A stretch of DNA of 64,000 nt from Dioscorea cayenensis subsp. rotundata (lineage: Eukaryota; Streptophyta; Magnoliopsida; Dioscoreales; Dioscoreaceae). Both the position numbers and the translations under genes were made by a program. The stretch spans positions 1 to 64,000 of the forward strand of contig NW_024086870.1 in assembly GCF_009730915.1 (NCBI RefSeq), in the 5' to 3' direction. This document shows positions 31,249 to 41,686 of this stretch, piece after piece. How positions within the stretch are numbered: position 1 is the stretch's first letter; each line of letters opens with the position of its first letter. The notes beneath the pieces are model-generated. The model saw only the letters and a program-made list of their open reading frames with translations, was not told the DNA's origin and did not search any database.

Positions 31249-34200
31249 TTAGGGTTTGAGCACAAGGGAAAGACCAACCTTCGAGCCCTTCTCAATTGAC
31301 TTAGTGTCCACCTCCCCAGACAATGTTATGAGCGATTTGGGCCTCCACTCATGCTGGATGAGAGCACTAGCCTTACCATAGTTATTAATTCGCGCCTTAA
31401 CAATAGTCTGAGGGTCCAGTGCATGTTGTGTCCCAAAAGTCATAGTGTTCTCATTGCTGGAGAAGCTGTGGGTAATTTCACCCCCAACAGCGGTGCTCAA
31501 CAATGGATTGATCAAATGATAATATGAAGCAGTCAGACTATCTCCATTGTTGTTCCTGTGGGCCAAAATCATTTTTCCCCAGTCAAGGCATACAGTAATG
31601 ATACCAAACTTTGCATTCAAGGGGTCAACATGATAAATTTGGATTTTCAAAAATCACTCACAAGGCTATGGAGGCAATGAGATCAACATTGGTAAAACTC
31701 ACTGCACTGTTATATTTGGTGAAATTCCCGGTGGCGGTATCAAATGCTACATCCACGCCAGTAGCAAAAGTATTAGTTCCAATAACACCAGATAGGTTCA
31801 GTAGGGGGTTCCGAGTCAACCCAATAGCAGCATTGACTCCTGCATAATCATGGAGGTACTGCAGTTCAGCCTGAAATCACAACAAAAATAGAATGACACC
31901 ATAAATAGCCAAACAAGAAATATAAGACACACGATGTAGAAAAAAAAAATGGTTCTGTTTACCTTTCCGGACTTTTGATCTGGTACAACAAAACTGCAGA
32001 TTGTTTTCAACCCAGGAGTAGCGACATCATTGGCGGTAACAGTTGTTAAAAGCTAACAAAAAACACCAAATATTAATCAACAATAGACTCTTAGGTCACA
32101 TAGTTTTGAGAAAAAAGCTAACAAATGAATAGCTCAATCAATGCATTAGAAGTAGAACAGTTAGTAGTGAGATGATATTAATTAAACAAAAACCTGTAGA
32201 TAAAATCAGTTCGATCAAGTTAATTCATGCATCATAAAACTGCATTAACATATAATATAGGACAAGAACGCATTGGATCAGGACTTTACAATTATCCGCT
32301 ACAAAAAAAAATTGGCACATGCTATACACACATGAAAGTCCATGCAAAATAAGGTCAACCTTCCAGCACATGGTTTAGTCTTGGATGCATGCGATGCATG
32401 CCAAACAACTCAAGAATCCTCCAAGATACATTTTTCTTGGTTGCGTTTGGAATTTAAAAAGATCAAGAACACATGTGGTAAGGCACATAAAAAAAAGGTG
32501 GCAAAAGATATTTGATCAAATGAAGGTAGAGATGAATATAAGGAAAGCAGATGTAAATCGATTATGAAACAGAAGCTTTAATGAGTCAGCCTAAGAAGAA
32601 AATATAAAGCCCCGAATGATGTAGCTTATACCCTCTTGCATATTCCTTATGTAATCTATTGCAATTCACATAATAGTGACAAAGCAAACATGCATTTGAA
32701 CATTGAATGGTAAGCCATAGAAATCGGAATATCATAACCTCGAGAAGAAAAATAGCTCAGATAGACCAAAAAAGACTTGCACAGATATTGTTATTTGTGC
32801 ATATTACAACAGTCCCAAACTGCATAATCAATTAAACTTTCTGTTCTATGGGTCACAAACAACTCCTGAATAAAGTATCTTACATGATGAACATACACTA
32901 ATTAAAATCTTGTGTAAACATGTAAATCAGTTTTTTCATTTCTGGATGAAGTCAAATGGCTCTGATCTCCCCTATGACGTAAAAGTGACCCAGAAATTAG
33001 GGCAAAATATTTGCAACAAACATTACGAAATATATTACTGCCCATGATTGGTTAATTATTTGTTTCAAAATAAATTGGCACGGTGGGATTTAAGATACAC
33101 TTACACTAGAGTCTGAGTTTGCCTTGACATCAACTGTCACATACTTGTTCTTCAGTTGAGTTTGGATCTCGCCAAAAATTAGGTCACTTTTCTTTGTCCC
33201 GGAAGCTGTAATAGCCTGCAGATCAAACAAAAAATTAGAAAAGATACTAACGTTTAACCAATTCACATGGCAAAAGGGCTTAGATAGGAACTCATCAAGA
33301 GAAGGGAAGATGGCAATGACATATATTAATTGACATTTTACGCCATTGCCACTATGTGAAAACCACAAAGTCTTCATATTACTCCCCTTATCATGTTCCC
33401 TAATGCAAAGCAATAAGCAAACAAAAGAACATGACATTATAAGAAGGTTAAAATGGGCAGGTCCTGAATCAATTTGCAGTGAATACATAATCCCATATCA
33501 TCATACCTTAACAGTATTACATGACAAGATTTTTATGTTCATTAGAAATCTTCACATAAGATGCCACCAATTGTGACCACACTTATAGCAACTTCATAGC
33601 ATGTCAAGAATTCATCCTATATCAGAATATACTGAAAAAATCCTACAAGGCATAATATAAGTTAACATAGGATGCTGAATACAGCAATGTGAGTCATCAC
33701 AAGGTATAAATCCATATTTTCCCCATACCCAATCATAAAATTGAGCCTTCCAAAGGATAAGCATGAGAATGGCAGTTAATAAAAGAAAATTTTCAAAAAG
33801 TTATCAACCAACACAACAAAATACTCGATACAAGCCATACATAAGGTACTAAAATATCCTCTTCTCAAGCAAATGATCAGAGAAGAAATGTAGAGAATAA
33901 AATTTTGCTCTGTTAGCAACAATTCATTAATTAGTTTTGCAAGAAGAAGCCTAAGTGACAAGGTGATTTAACTAAAAACAGGCACTGGGGAAGTCTTCCA
34001 AATTGTGGAGAACCAAAACAAGAAATATAAGCAATTTTCAGAGGGTGGGTCTCTTTAAACTTGCAATATCCATAAGCTAGTCCAGCAATATCCAAGCCTC
34101 GCTCAACTAATAAGTAACAATAGGCTAATTGCCACAATATATATTTGCAATTTTGCACAAACAGGATAAGAACCACATCCAGAAAAATCCTTAATTGTGT

Positions 34201-34837
34201 ATCAATTACTATTGAAGAATATTTAATTACTACTTCTATAAATGTTATCACTTCAGACATATTTAACATCAAGGAATACAATTTATCTATGATAATATTA
34301 ATCCAAATGATAAATTCCAACCAGCGATCCCAGATTCCTCAACACCATTCCTCATATAATTTGCAGCAGAGAAATCACTCTATTCATTCCAGCATTCCGA
34401 TCACACAACTGGATAATAATCACAACCATTAACACACAATGCAACACAGCACCATTTCGCAAACATAATAGTCAAGAAATTACTTCTAATCATACAAAAT
34501 AAAAACCGTTTTCATGTCAAAATGTACAAAACCACTCTCATCCCCAAAAACAATAATCAAGAGAAGGTCAAGAGCCAGAAAATCAAACCAAGAAACCGTA
34601 AAAATGAATGGAAAAATTAGAAAGGAGAAGCTTACAAATCCATTAGGGGTGCAGGTTGTGAGAGTGAACTTCTGATCAGTCTGGTAATCCTTGTAGAGAA
34701 GATCTACAACCAAACCCAAGCCAAAAAAATTCAGAAAAAAACACAAAATCGAAGAAAAACAACATAGACAAACCAAAGAAGCATCAACCTCTGGCCTTCT
34801 TCCCGATTTCGGAGTAGAGCCCAGGCCCCATCGTCAT
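31249..34837 (-). CDS. VDAC: Mitochondrial outer-membrane porin (voltage-dependent anion channel)
   Basis: Exons: 34837-34789, 34703-34636, 33215-33105, 32052-31963, 31870-31662, 31555-31249, giving 277 residues, the normal VDAC length. The start [20 protein letters not shown] matches the family N-terminal helix, MxxGPGLY.EIGKKARDLLY; the Met at residue 3 is an alternative. Downstream motifs include [48 protein letters not shown] and, near the C terminus, [32 protein letters not shown] and the terminal [10 protein letters not shown]. It forms the 19-strand beta barrel that passes metabolites and ions across the mitochondrial outer membrane. The last intron (31661-31556) is short and partly open, so the apparent start MKIQIYHVD inside it is not part of the protein. 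No inactivating change is seen. Confidence 0.96.
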
Positions 34838-34866
34838 GGCTTCGATCGCAACCGCGCGCAGGAAAC

Positions 34867-34909
<43 letters not shown>
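34867..34909. repeat. (GA)n tract in the VDAC 5' untranslated region
   Basis: A 43-base GA-rich run, read as CT-rich on the VDAC strand, lies 30-70 bases upstream of the start codon. Pyrimidine-rich tracts near transcription starts are common in plants. Confidence 0.85.
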
Positions 34910-34911
<2 letters not shown>

Positions 34912-34935
34912 TTGGGCGAGGGGAAATGGAGGGGT

Positions 34936-34943
34936 TATATATA
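34936..34943 (-). promoter_or_regulatory. Candidate TATA box of VDAC
   Basis: TATATATA on the VDAC strand lies about 100 bases upstream of the start codon, just upstream of the CT-rich leader. The spacing fits a TATA box with a transcription start in or near the pyrimidine tract. Inferred from position only. Confidence 0.4.
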
Positions 34944-35174
34944 TGGAAATTTGTTGGTCTCCGATCTCGAGGAGTAATCATGGCCGTTGGATTTGATGGC
35001 TTGCGATCGATGGCAGTGGCGTCACTGGCGTGTCTACCGTGCGATTTAAATTCCATTCATTAAGATTGGTGCTTCTGGCCGATTTATTCGATTAGGACCG
35101 TTCGATTTCTCTGGCTCTCCGTGATTGAACAAGTGGCTGTGGGACCCACTGAAACAGCTTGGCCCGATATGTGA

Positions 35175-35180
35175 CACGTG
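35175..35180. promoter_or_regulatory. G-box (CACGTG)
   Basis: CACGTG within ACACGTGG lies about 340 bases upstream of the VDAC start codon. It fits an ABRE/G-box bound by bZIP or bHLH factors, but a single site can occur by chance. Confidence 0.3.
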
Positions 35181-36276
35181 GTCCGAATTTGAAGGCATCT
35201 AGAAGGTTTATTCTTTTCCGAGATTCTCACGACTCGTTTCCGAGATATTGGGTTTTTTAAAATTTAAACGATGTTTTGCATATACCACCCTTATCTTTTA
35301 TATATTAAATGGAGTTTCCCTATGTAAATTTACATATAATTTTAAAAAAAAAATAAACCACAATGATTAATATGGAGAAAGTTATAAAGAAAATATTAAG
35401 GAAAAAGTAAAAAAGAATTATTTTTCCACTAATATAAATGCGTAGATACAATTTAAGCAAAACTTATTATACTAAAAAATAATAAGGAACTAAAAATAAA
35501 TTAAAATAGAACTTTTTTTTAAAATGGTGTCAAACTCTATCATCCGTATAAAACTCTTAATAACCCACATAAACAATCTTATTATTAATGAATTTTGAAA
35601 GATATCAAGTATTAAATTAATCATAAAACTTTTAAATTAAAATAATTCATTGGAATTATCAACAACCCAAAGTCACTTTTACAACATGTTTAAAAGTAAA
35701 CAAGCAGCATATATAGAAATTGCTTACAACTTCCTAAACTAATTCGCTTATTTAGACGTGAAATTTATCGATTCTTGTGTGTGTTTTTTTTAATATTTTT
35801 AATCATAAAAAGAGAGGGGAAAATGCAACAAAACGAAACCGCGCAATATGTTTTTATAAAAAAAAAAAAATGAATTTGCATGACAATTGACAAAATAAAT
35901 AATCATCCAATTAATTTTGTAAGACAAAATCGGATGGTGGAAATTCAATCCAAGGATAAAAGTAAAGGAATAAACGGTTAGGATCTAAATCCATGCATGA
36001 AATTCATGACTTCTTCTTCCCTTCGCCGACGCTTGAGGACATCCATTTCCTTGGTTTAATGGACTCTCTTGCTTCTCGCCATGAAGACCATTCCAACCAC
36101 AATTAATGCCTTCAACTTTCCTTCTATAAGTTAACCAACCTTATTCTTTACTTCTCCATTAATATTCATACAAAATTCATCAATCAAATGTAAGTGTTTC
36201 AGTTTCTATTCTTTATTTCCTTCTTCTTATTATTATTAATTATTATTGTTATAATTATATACTATAGTTAAAACAG
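35181..36276. other. Spacer between divergent VDAC and coiled-coil genes
   Basis: This is AT-rich DNA without a gene. Near its right end a likely 5' UTR intron of the next gene is seen: donor AAAT|GTAAGT at 36189-36190 and acceptor AAAACAG just before the ATG at 36277. Confidence 0.45.
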
Positions 36277-36624
36277 ATGGAAGGGGAAGGACATGAGAAG
36301 AAGAAAAAGGATAAGAAGGATAAGAAGGATAAGATTAAAGATATGGATTCAACTAAGTTAAGAGAAAAACTAGAGAAACTTGATGCCAAGATTGATGCTT
36401 TGAGAGAGAAGAAGGAAGCACTGGTTCCTCAGCTTCAAACGGCCTCTGATGGTTGCGCCAGCGCTGATAATGCCGCTGAGAATGCCGGAGAGGCAAACAA
36501 GATAATGCAACAAATAGAGAAGATTGATGCAAAGATGGATGATCTCAGAGCTAAAAAGGAGACTATTATTATGAGGATTAGAGAGATTGATGAACCTGCT
36601 GGAACTGGTTCTCATAATGTTTGA
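36277..36624 (+). CDS. Small highly charged coiled-coil protein, unknown function
   Basis: A single open frame of 115 residues. The start follows a typical acceptor (AAAACAG|ATG) of a probable 5' UTR intron. The N terminus is a Lys/Asp-rich run with KKDK repeats. Two similar helical segments follow: LREKLEKLDAKIDALREKKEALV (about 29-51) and IMQQIEKIDAKMDDLRAKKETII (about 76-98), both with heptad Leu/Ile spacing and the shared phrase KxDAKxDxLRxKKE. This suggests an internal duplication that would form a helical hairpin or dimer. Between them lies a small-residue linker (ASADNAAENAGEAN). I do not recognise a named family, and no signal peptide or membrane segment is present. Confidence 0.72.
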   Translation: MEGEGHEKKKKDKKDKKDKIKDMDSTKLREKLEKLDAKIDALREKKEALVPQLQTASDGCASADNAAENAGEANKIMQQIEKIDAKMDDLRAKKETIIMRIREIDEPAGTGSHNV

Positions 36625-36825
36625 TTAAATTTTGATTTTTTTTTTTTAAAATATTTTTATGTTGTTAATTTTGAGTTTTGTTTTGTTTTCTATCCATTTT
36701 ATTAATTTGTCTTTTTCTTTTTTTATATATAAAAAATAATAATAATTGCGTGTGTGCTCACCAAATTCATCGTCATTTTATCATGTTCAGTCAATCCTGT
36801 GTTTTTTTTTAATTGAAGAGAATTT

Positions 36826-37085
36826 AGTTTTATTTAAAAAAATAGATAAATCACATGTATTAATAAGAAAAATAACATATAAAAAAAATTAAAAAAACAC
36901 ACTAAAATATTCACTAAGCGGGGAGAGTAGCTACATACTAAAAATGACATATAAAAAAAAATTTTAGTTTTTATTTAAAAAAATTGATAAATCACATATA
37001 TCAATAGAAAGAAAAAAATAAAAATTTTAAAAAACACACTGAATTATTCACTAAGTGTGAAGAACAACTACATACTAAAAATGAT
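36826..37085. repeat. Two-copy tandem duplication, about 130 bp each
   Basis: TTTATTTAAAAAAATAGATAAATCACAT... through CATACTAAAAATGA (36826-36950) is repeated with changes at 36965-37085. It lies in the spacer between the coiled-coil gene and the F-box gene. Noncoding. Confidence 0.75.
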
Positions 37086-37513
37086 AAAACAAACAGCAAG
37101 AGCCCCATGTAACTATTAAAACCCAATGGTTACATAGTTTCTGGATTGACGAGCCTTTTATTTTTTTTTTCCATTACCAAAGCTAATGGTTATAATAATT
37201 ATTTAAAAAATAAATTGTTTAATAAGAATACCTCTTCTTTCCCATGTGTTTATCTCAAAAAAAAAAGCAAATAATACAATAATACAATATCGCATTTGTA
37301 TAATTTTATATATAAATCAAGAATCAATTTATAAGGTTCCCATACCTCGCCCCACATAAAATATACACATAATTAATATATAAAAATAAGAAATACATAA
37401 TTATCAACTTTGAGATTCGTGATGGCGGCTTTGAGATTCGTCCCTTTGAATCGAAGTCCTTGTTTCTCTCTCTATTATGAGCGAAACGGGAGCAAACGGC
37501 GCGTGAGCGGGCC

Positions 37514-39408
37514 ATGACGGCGACGTTAGAAGCGAGAGAAGACGACTGGGGAAAGCCGGAGGCGCTAAATGACGAAACTACCCCCGTCGCCGCCATGCCT
37601 GCTCTCCGGCTGCCGGCGGACCTCATCGGCCGTGTCTTCTCGCAGCTCGACTGCGTCGATCTCCTCAGCTGCTCCCTCGTCTGCAAGTAATCAATCCTTC
37701 ACCAATATCTGAAGATTCGTTATGATTTAGAGCTGATTTTTGAGTAGTTTTGATTGTTATTTTGAAAAACCTAGATCTTTGTCTTGAGAGAATCGAATTC
37801 TTGTTTTTTTTTTTTTTTTAATGATTACTGTGTTTTTGAGAGTTAATTAATTCGTTTCAAAATAATTGGCATCGTCGGTGAGTATGATGAGTTGGAGTTT
37901 GCGTCAGTTGAGGTGGAGGGGATGGTGGAGTTTCAAAATGGGGGAAAAAGGCCTTTTTGGTGGGAAAATTTAATGTTATAATTTATAGACATTGAAACAG
38001 TTGAAATTTCTTTGAAATTTGTCTTATCATTGTTACTGAGAAGAATTTCATTGAACTATTGTGCATTTGTGGATTTTTTGTATTTGGAGTACCTTGTTTA
38101 AATTGAGATTATAGGATAGGAAAATGGTCTCTACCATGCGTAATGTGTTGATGAACTCCTATCATTATTGTTGTCTTTTGGGAGTATATGAGTCAGAAGA
38201 GTTTCAAATGGGAAAAAAAAAGTTCTTTTTGATGAGAAATTTTGAAATTTATCTTTTATAAACATTGAAGTAGTTGGATTCTTCTAGTTATTGTTATTTA
38301 TAAGCATTTCATTTGAATTAGTGTGCATGTGGGGATTTTTGGGATTGGAGTATCTAGCTTAAACTGAGATTATTGCACAGGAAAATAATCTTCCTTTGTT
38401 GTTTTTATGAAATGCTTCAAACATCATTGAAACTATATTTGTTGATGCATGGCCAAGTCCTGTCTTATTCCCCTGTTAGCAATTTAGATACTATAACTCA
38501 GTGAATGCACAGGCTCGTCTGACACCTTTGCTAGTCCAAATGTAGCGATGAGATTGTGCAGATGGATTGGTGTTTCTTATTACCAGGTTGACATTGACTG
38601 AAGAGAAACAAATAGCAAAGAGGATTGGAATCCATACTACTGGTATCCATAGTAAAAAGTCCCCTCTCTATTGCTGAGAACTAGCTTGTAGACTGAAGCA
38701 TAAAGTCATAGGCATAACCTTACCAGTACAAAACAAAGCTGCCATACTTGATATTTCAACGAAGAGCTCAATATTTTCCTATGACCTATGGCATACTTGT
38801 GATGATGCCTCATCTGAGGGTGCTAGTTTTTGATGCAGCATTTGGGTTTACCATTATTATTATTTGTTTCCCGAGTTTGTTTTATTATGTTGGCTTGCCA
38901 TTATGGTCATATATCAAAGTAAATATTTGTCTAGTGTGTGTGTGTGTTTTGCCCGAAATGCTTAAACTCTTTGGAGAGAAGTTTAACTCACATTTGAATT
39001 GGAAGATAAAACTTTTCATTCTTCAGGAAATGGTGCATAGACGCTTCGGAGATAAGGGAGGGATGGAAGAATGAATATATAGAAGCATGGAAGTTGTATG
39101 GATTGGGTATTAAACGTGATATCCATCCACCATCTTCCGCTTGTTTGATAAGAGGTGCGCATAGTTGGTGCCCTTGATTTTCTGCTTGCCGTTCTTCATA
39201 TTATCATCTCATTATTACTATGTAGTTGATTATATTATGTTCATTAATTATGATAAATCAAATTATGTATCAAGGGCACATGACATAAGCATGTCTTTGC
39301 TCAACACATTTATATTTCAGATCTTGCAGTCTATCGGTGTTATAATGGGATTATTTTAAGTTGGCTTTGTGCGAAACAATTGGATGTCAGTAAGATCAGG
39401 AAATACTA
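37514..39408 (+). CDS. Small F-box protein, 3 exons
   Basis: Proposed exons are 37514-37686, 39027-39154 and 39320-39408, joining in frame to 129 residues. Exon 1 ends in an F-box: LRLPADLIGRVFSQLDCVDLLSCSLVCK, continued in exon 2 as KWCIDASEIREGWKNEYIEAWKLYGLGIKR, the usual F-box tail. The last exon (DLAVYRCYNGIILSW...) is less certain because no clear homologue comes to mind. F-box proteins bind SKP1 in SCF ubiquitin ligases. Here no large substrate-binding repeat domain follows, so the target side is either very short or encoded differently than I modelled. The first intron is 1,340 bases and carries an internal tandem duplication. Confidence 0.68.
37927..38420. repeat. Degenerate two-copy tandem duplication in the F-box gene intron
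   Basis: GTTTCAAAATGGGGG at about 37930 and GTTTCAAATGGGAAA at about 38202 begin parallel runs. Both contain ACATTGAA(A/G)(C/T)AGTTG, a TTGTGCAT/TAGTGCAT phrase followed by GTGGGGATTTTT-like sequence, and AAA(T/C)TGAGATTAT. The period is about 272 bases. Confidence 0.7.
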
Positions 39409-39932
39409 GATGAAAATTTTCTCATGGAGTTTGTCAACATTATTGCAAAGGTGATATAAGAATCATCCTACTTGTGTAATTGATTAATGAAATGCACATC
39501 TCTTCTTTTATTCAATAGGTGGTATCTCAAGTGCTTTCTTGATTAGAAACTATACTCTGTTTACAGTCATCGCAAATAAGAAGGCATTAGTATGAACGAT
39601 CATATCTTTTATACAAAGTTATTTCTTAAGCTACCTATTTTGGGGTATGGAACCACTAATGGTTGAGAATCTCGAGACACTTGGTATCTACTTTCTTTTG
39701 CTGTAACATTGTGTAGAAAACTTTTTACCTCTACTTCTCTTTTCTGCATAGCTATTGTATGTGGTCTAAAACAAGGTAGTATGCCAATGCTATCGGTATT
39801 GCTATAAGCATACCAATTATAACCCTACAATCACAGAAAGAACAGAAGTCAGCACTAGTTTTAATTTTTTTTTTTTTTCTTTTCTTTTCAAACTGCAAAG
39901 TAGATGATACAAAAGCTTTCTGCAGAAATTGA
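39409..39932. other. Convergent spacer between F-box and PIN genes
   Basis: The 3' ends of the F-box gene (plus) and the PIN gene (minus) face each other here over 524 bases. No gene or repeat of note; both 3' UTRs must lie within it. Confidence 0.5.
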
Positions 39933-41686
39933 TTACCCAGTGCTTAGAATCTCTGGATGCACACCATACTCTCTAGCAAACACAAATGGAACTATTCCTT
40001 GAGGAAGGGCTGCCTGGAATGTATCATGGCGTTCAGTTGTCATGTAAGATTATTGCGGATATTGACCTTATAGTATGTTATGTTGCATGGCTTCATCTGT
40101 CATGTTAAGAATTTACCTGGACAATTGCGATGCTTAACAGAGTGCCCCTAAGTCCAACAGCATAGGAAGAAATTGCCATTAATGCTGGTCCTAGGATGAA
40201 TTTTATTCCCATTGACAGGGCTGCCATTCGAATTCCGCAAGCTACTAACTTAGGTTGGCTTGCCATGAAAAGCCCTGCAAAGTGTCCAAAATATGTTACA
40301 AAGAAAAATAATGTTGGTCTCCCATGTTGTGTATACACACTTTTTCTCAATACCTAAGCTGAACATAGCCATCCCAAGTCCACCATCAGATAATATTGCT
40401 ATGGAGCTTGCAACTATTGCTGGAAGCTTGACTCCCCACCTGCAGTCCAGACAAGCCTTTTGCTTGATGCATGTGTTTTGTTTAGGAAAAAAAAACATAT
40501 ACAGTCAAAGAGTAAACCCATTTCATGGTGAAAAAATAGGATCACCCGCATCTTCATACTTAAAGACAATTAGTGCCCAAATGAAGCCAGCCAAGCATGA
40601 GTGAGTATTAGGATTTTTCAAAAGTTTCCTCCCCACTATCCGCAAAATGTGATGAGTTTTAGTCCCTCGAGGGCTCAATGTTTTGACTTCATCCGTTTCT
40701 GGTTTAATTTGTATTCCTTCTGGTGCTTCTGACTCATCTCCAACATATTTAGCCTTTTCAGAGGAATCGATATTCATGCAGTTTGCTAAAAATAATCCCC
40801 GTCCTATAAAACTCTGATAATAAACAATAGCAACCGCACTGATACTCAAAATAAATGCTAGCGAAGTGTTCAGTTTACTTTCAAAGAACTAGCATGCAGG
40901 TGGCTTTCAATATAAGCCTGAAGCCTCTTCGGCACAGGAAAATTCTTTCCTTGTGATTAGACTGAACAGTATGCTTGTATGGTAATCTAGGATTGCACTA
41001 GATTAGGTTTTGATATAAAATGTTTTATCATTTCAAAAGATTATGAGTAATACACTTCAAATCAGTGACTGATAAAGAGTGTGAACAGCATGTCAATTGG
41101 ATTGGCCTCAGAACTCTTGCAGTTTGTAACAGGAAATTCAGCTCAAGTATTTTAAGAAAAAATTCAAAAGTAAAGTCTTACTTGAGCTGTCAGTTGGATC
41201 AGGAATGATTTCATCAGCAGCCCTGACTTCAAACAGAAAAAGCAGTAGTGTATACCAAACCAAACTCTGTAGGACAATTATCTGGCTGAGCAGTTTGGAA
41301 GCTTCATCTCCATACATAGCTTTTAGTAAAGGAAGCCCGATAATCAAGGTGTTGGGTAGAGTAGATAGAGAGAACCCAGTAATCAGCCAATCCAAACTGC
41401 ATTTGTATCTTAGTTTGACAAAGATGATAAATATGAAGATAGCTAGCAATTTTTGTGTTGTATCTGACAGTATGAGTTTGAGGTTCATTTTGTAAGGATT
41501 ATTGGAGGAGATCACCTGGAAGGATAGTAGAGGGATGGAAAACTTGGCCACAAATTTGTTGATTCCTGAGCACTGATCAGGGGTGAAAAGTTTCCACCAT
41601 TTTTTGGAAATATAAGCTGAAAGCATGGCTACATACAATGGTATTATTGCCTCGAAGACACGGTAGACATTTGCTCCAGAAATCAT
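39933..41686 (-). CDS. Short-loop PIN auxin carrier (PIN5/PIN8-like)
   Basis: Exons: 41686-41182, 40803-40560, 40439-40354, 40274-40117, 40013-39933, giving 357 residues. The start [22 protein letters not shown] is the PIN N terminus; an in-frame Met three codons upstream (41695) is less like the family. [28 protein letters not shown] and [15 protein letters not shown] mark the first membrane half. NPNTHS (about residue 232) opens the second half, which ends [16 protein letters not shown], the standard PIN ending. The central hydrophilic loop is only about 50-60 residues, against some 300 in long PINs, so this is a short PIN. By family these act mainly at the endoplasmic reticulum in auxin homeostasis. 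The reading frame looks intact. Confidence 0.93.

Noticed and set aside
31556-31661. Apparent upstream extension of the last VDAC exon (MKIQIYHVD...)
   Set aside because: It is intron read-through. Exon 5 ends in a good GT donor, CCACAG|GAACAAC is a good acceptor, and joining them gives exact family length and the expected L-N-N-N-G-D-S-L sequence.
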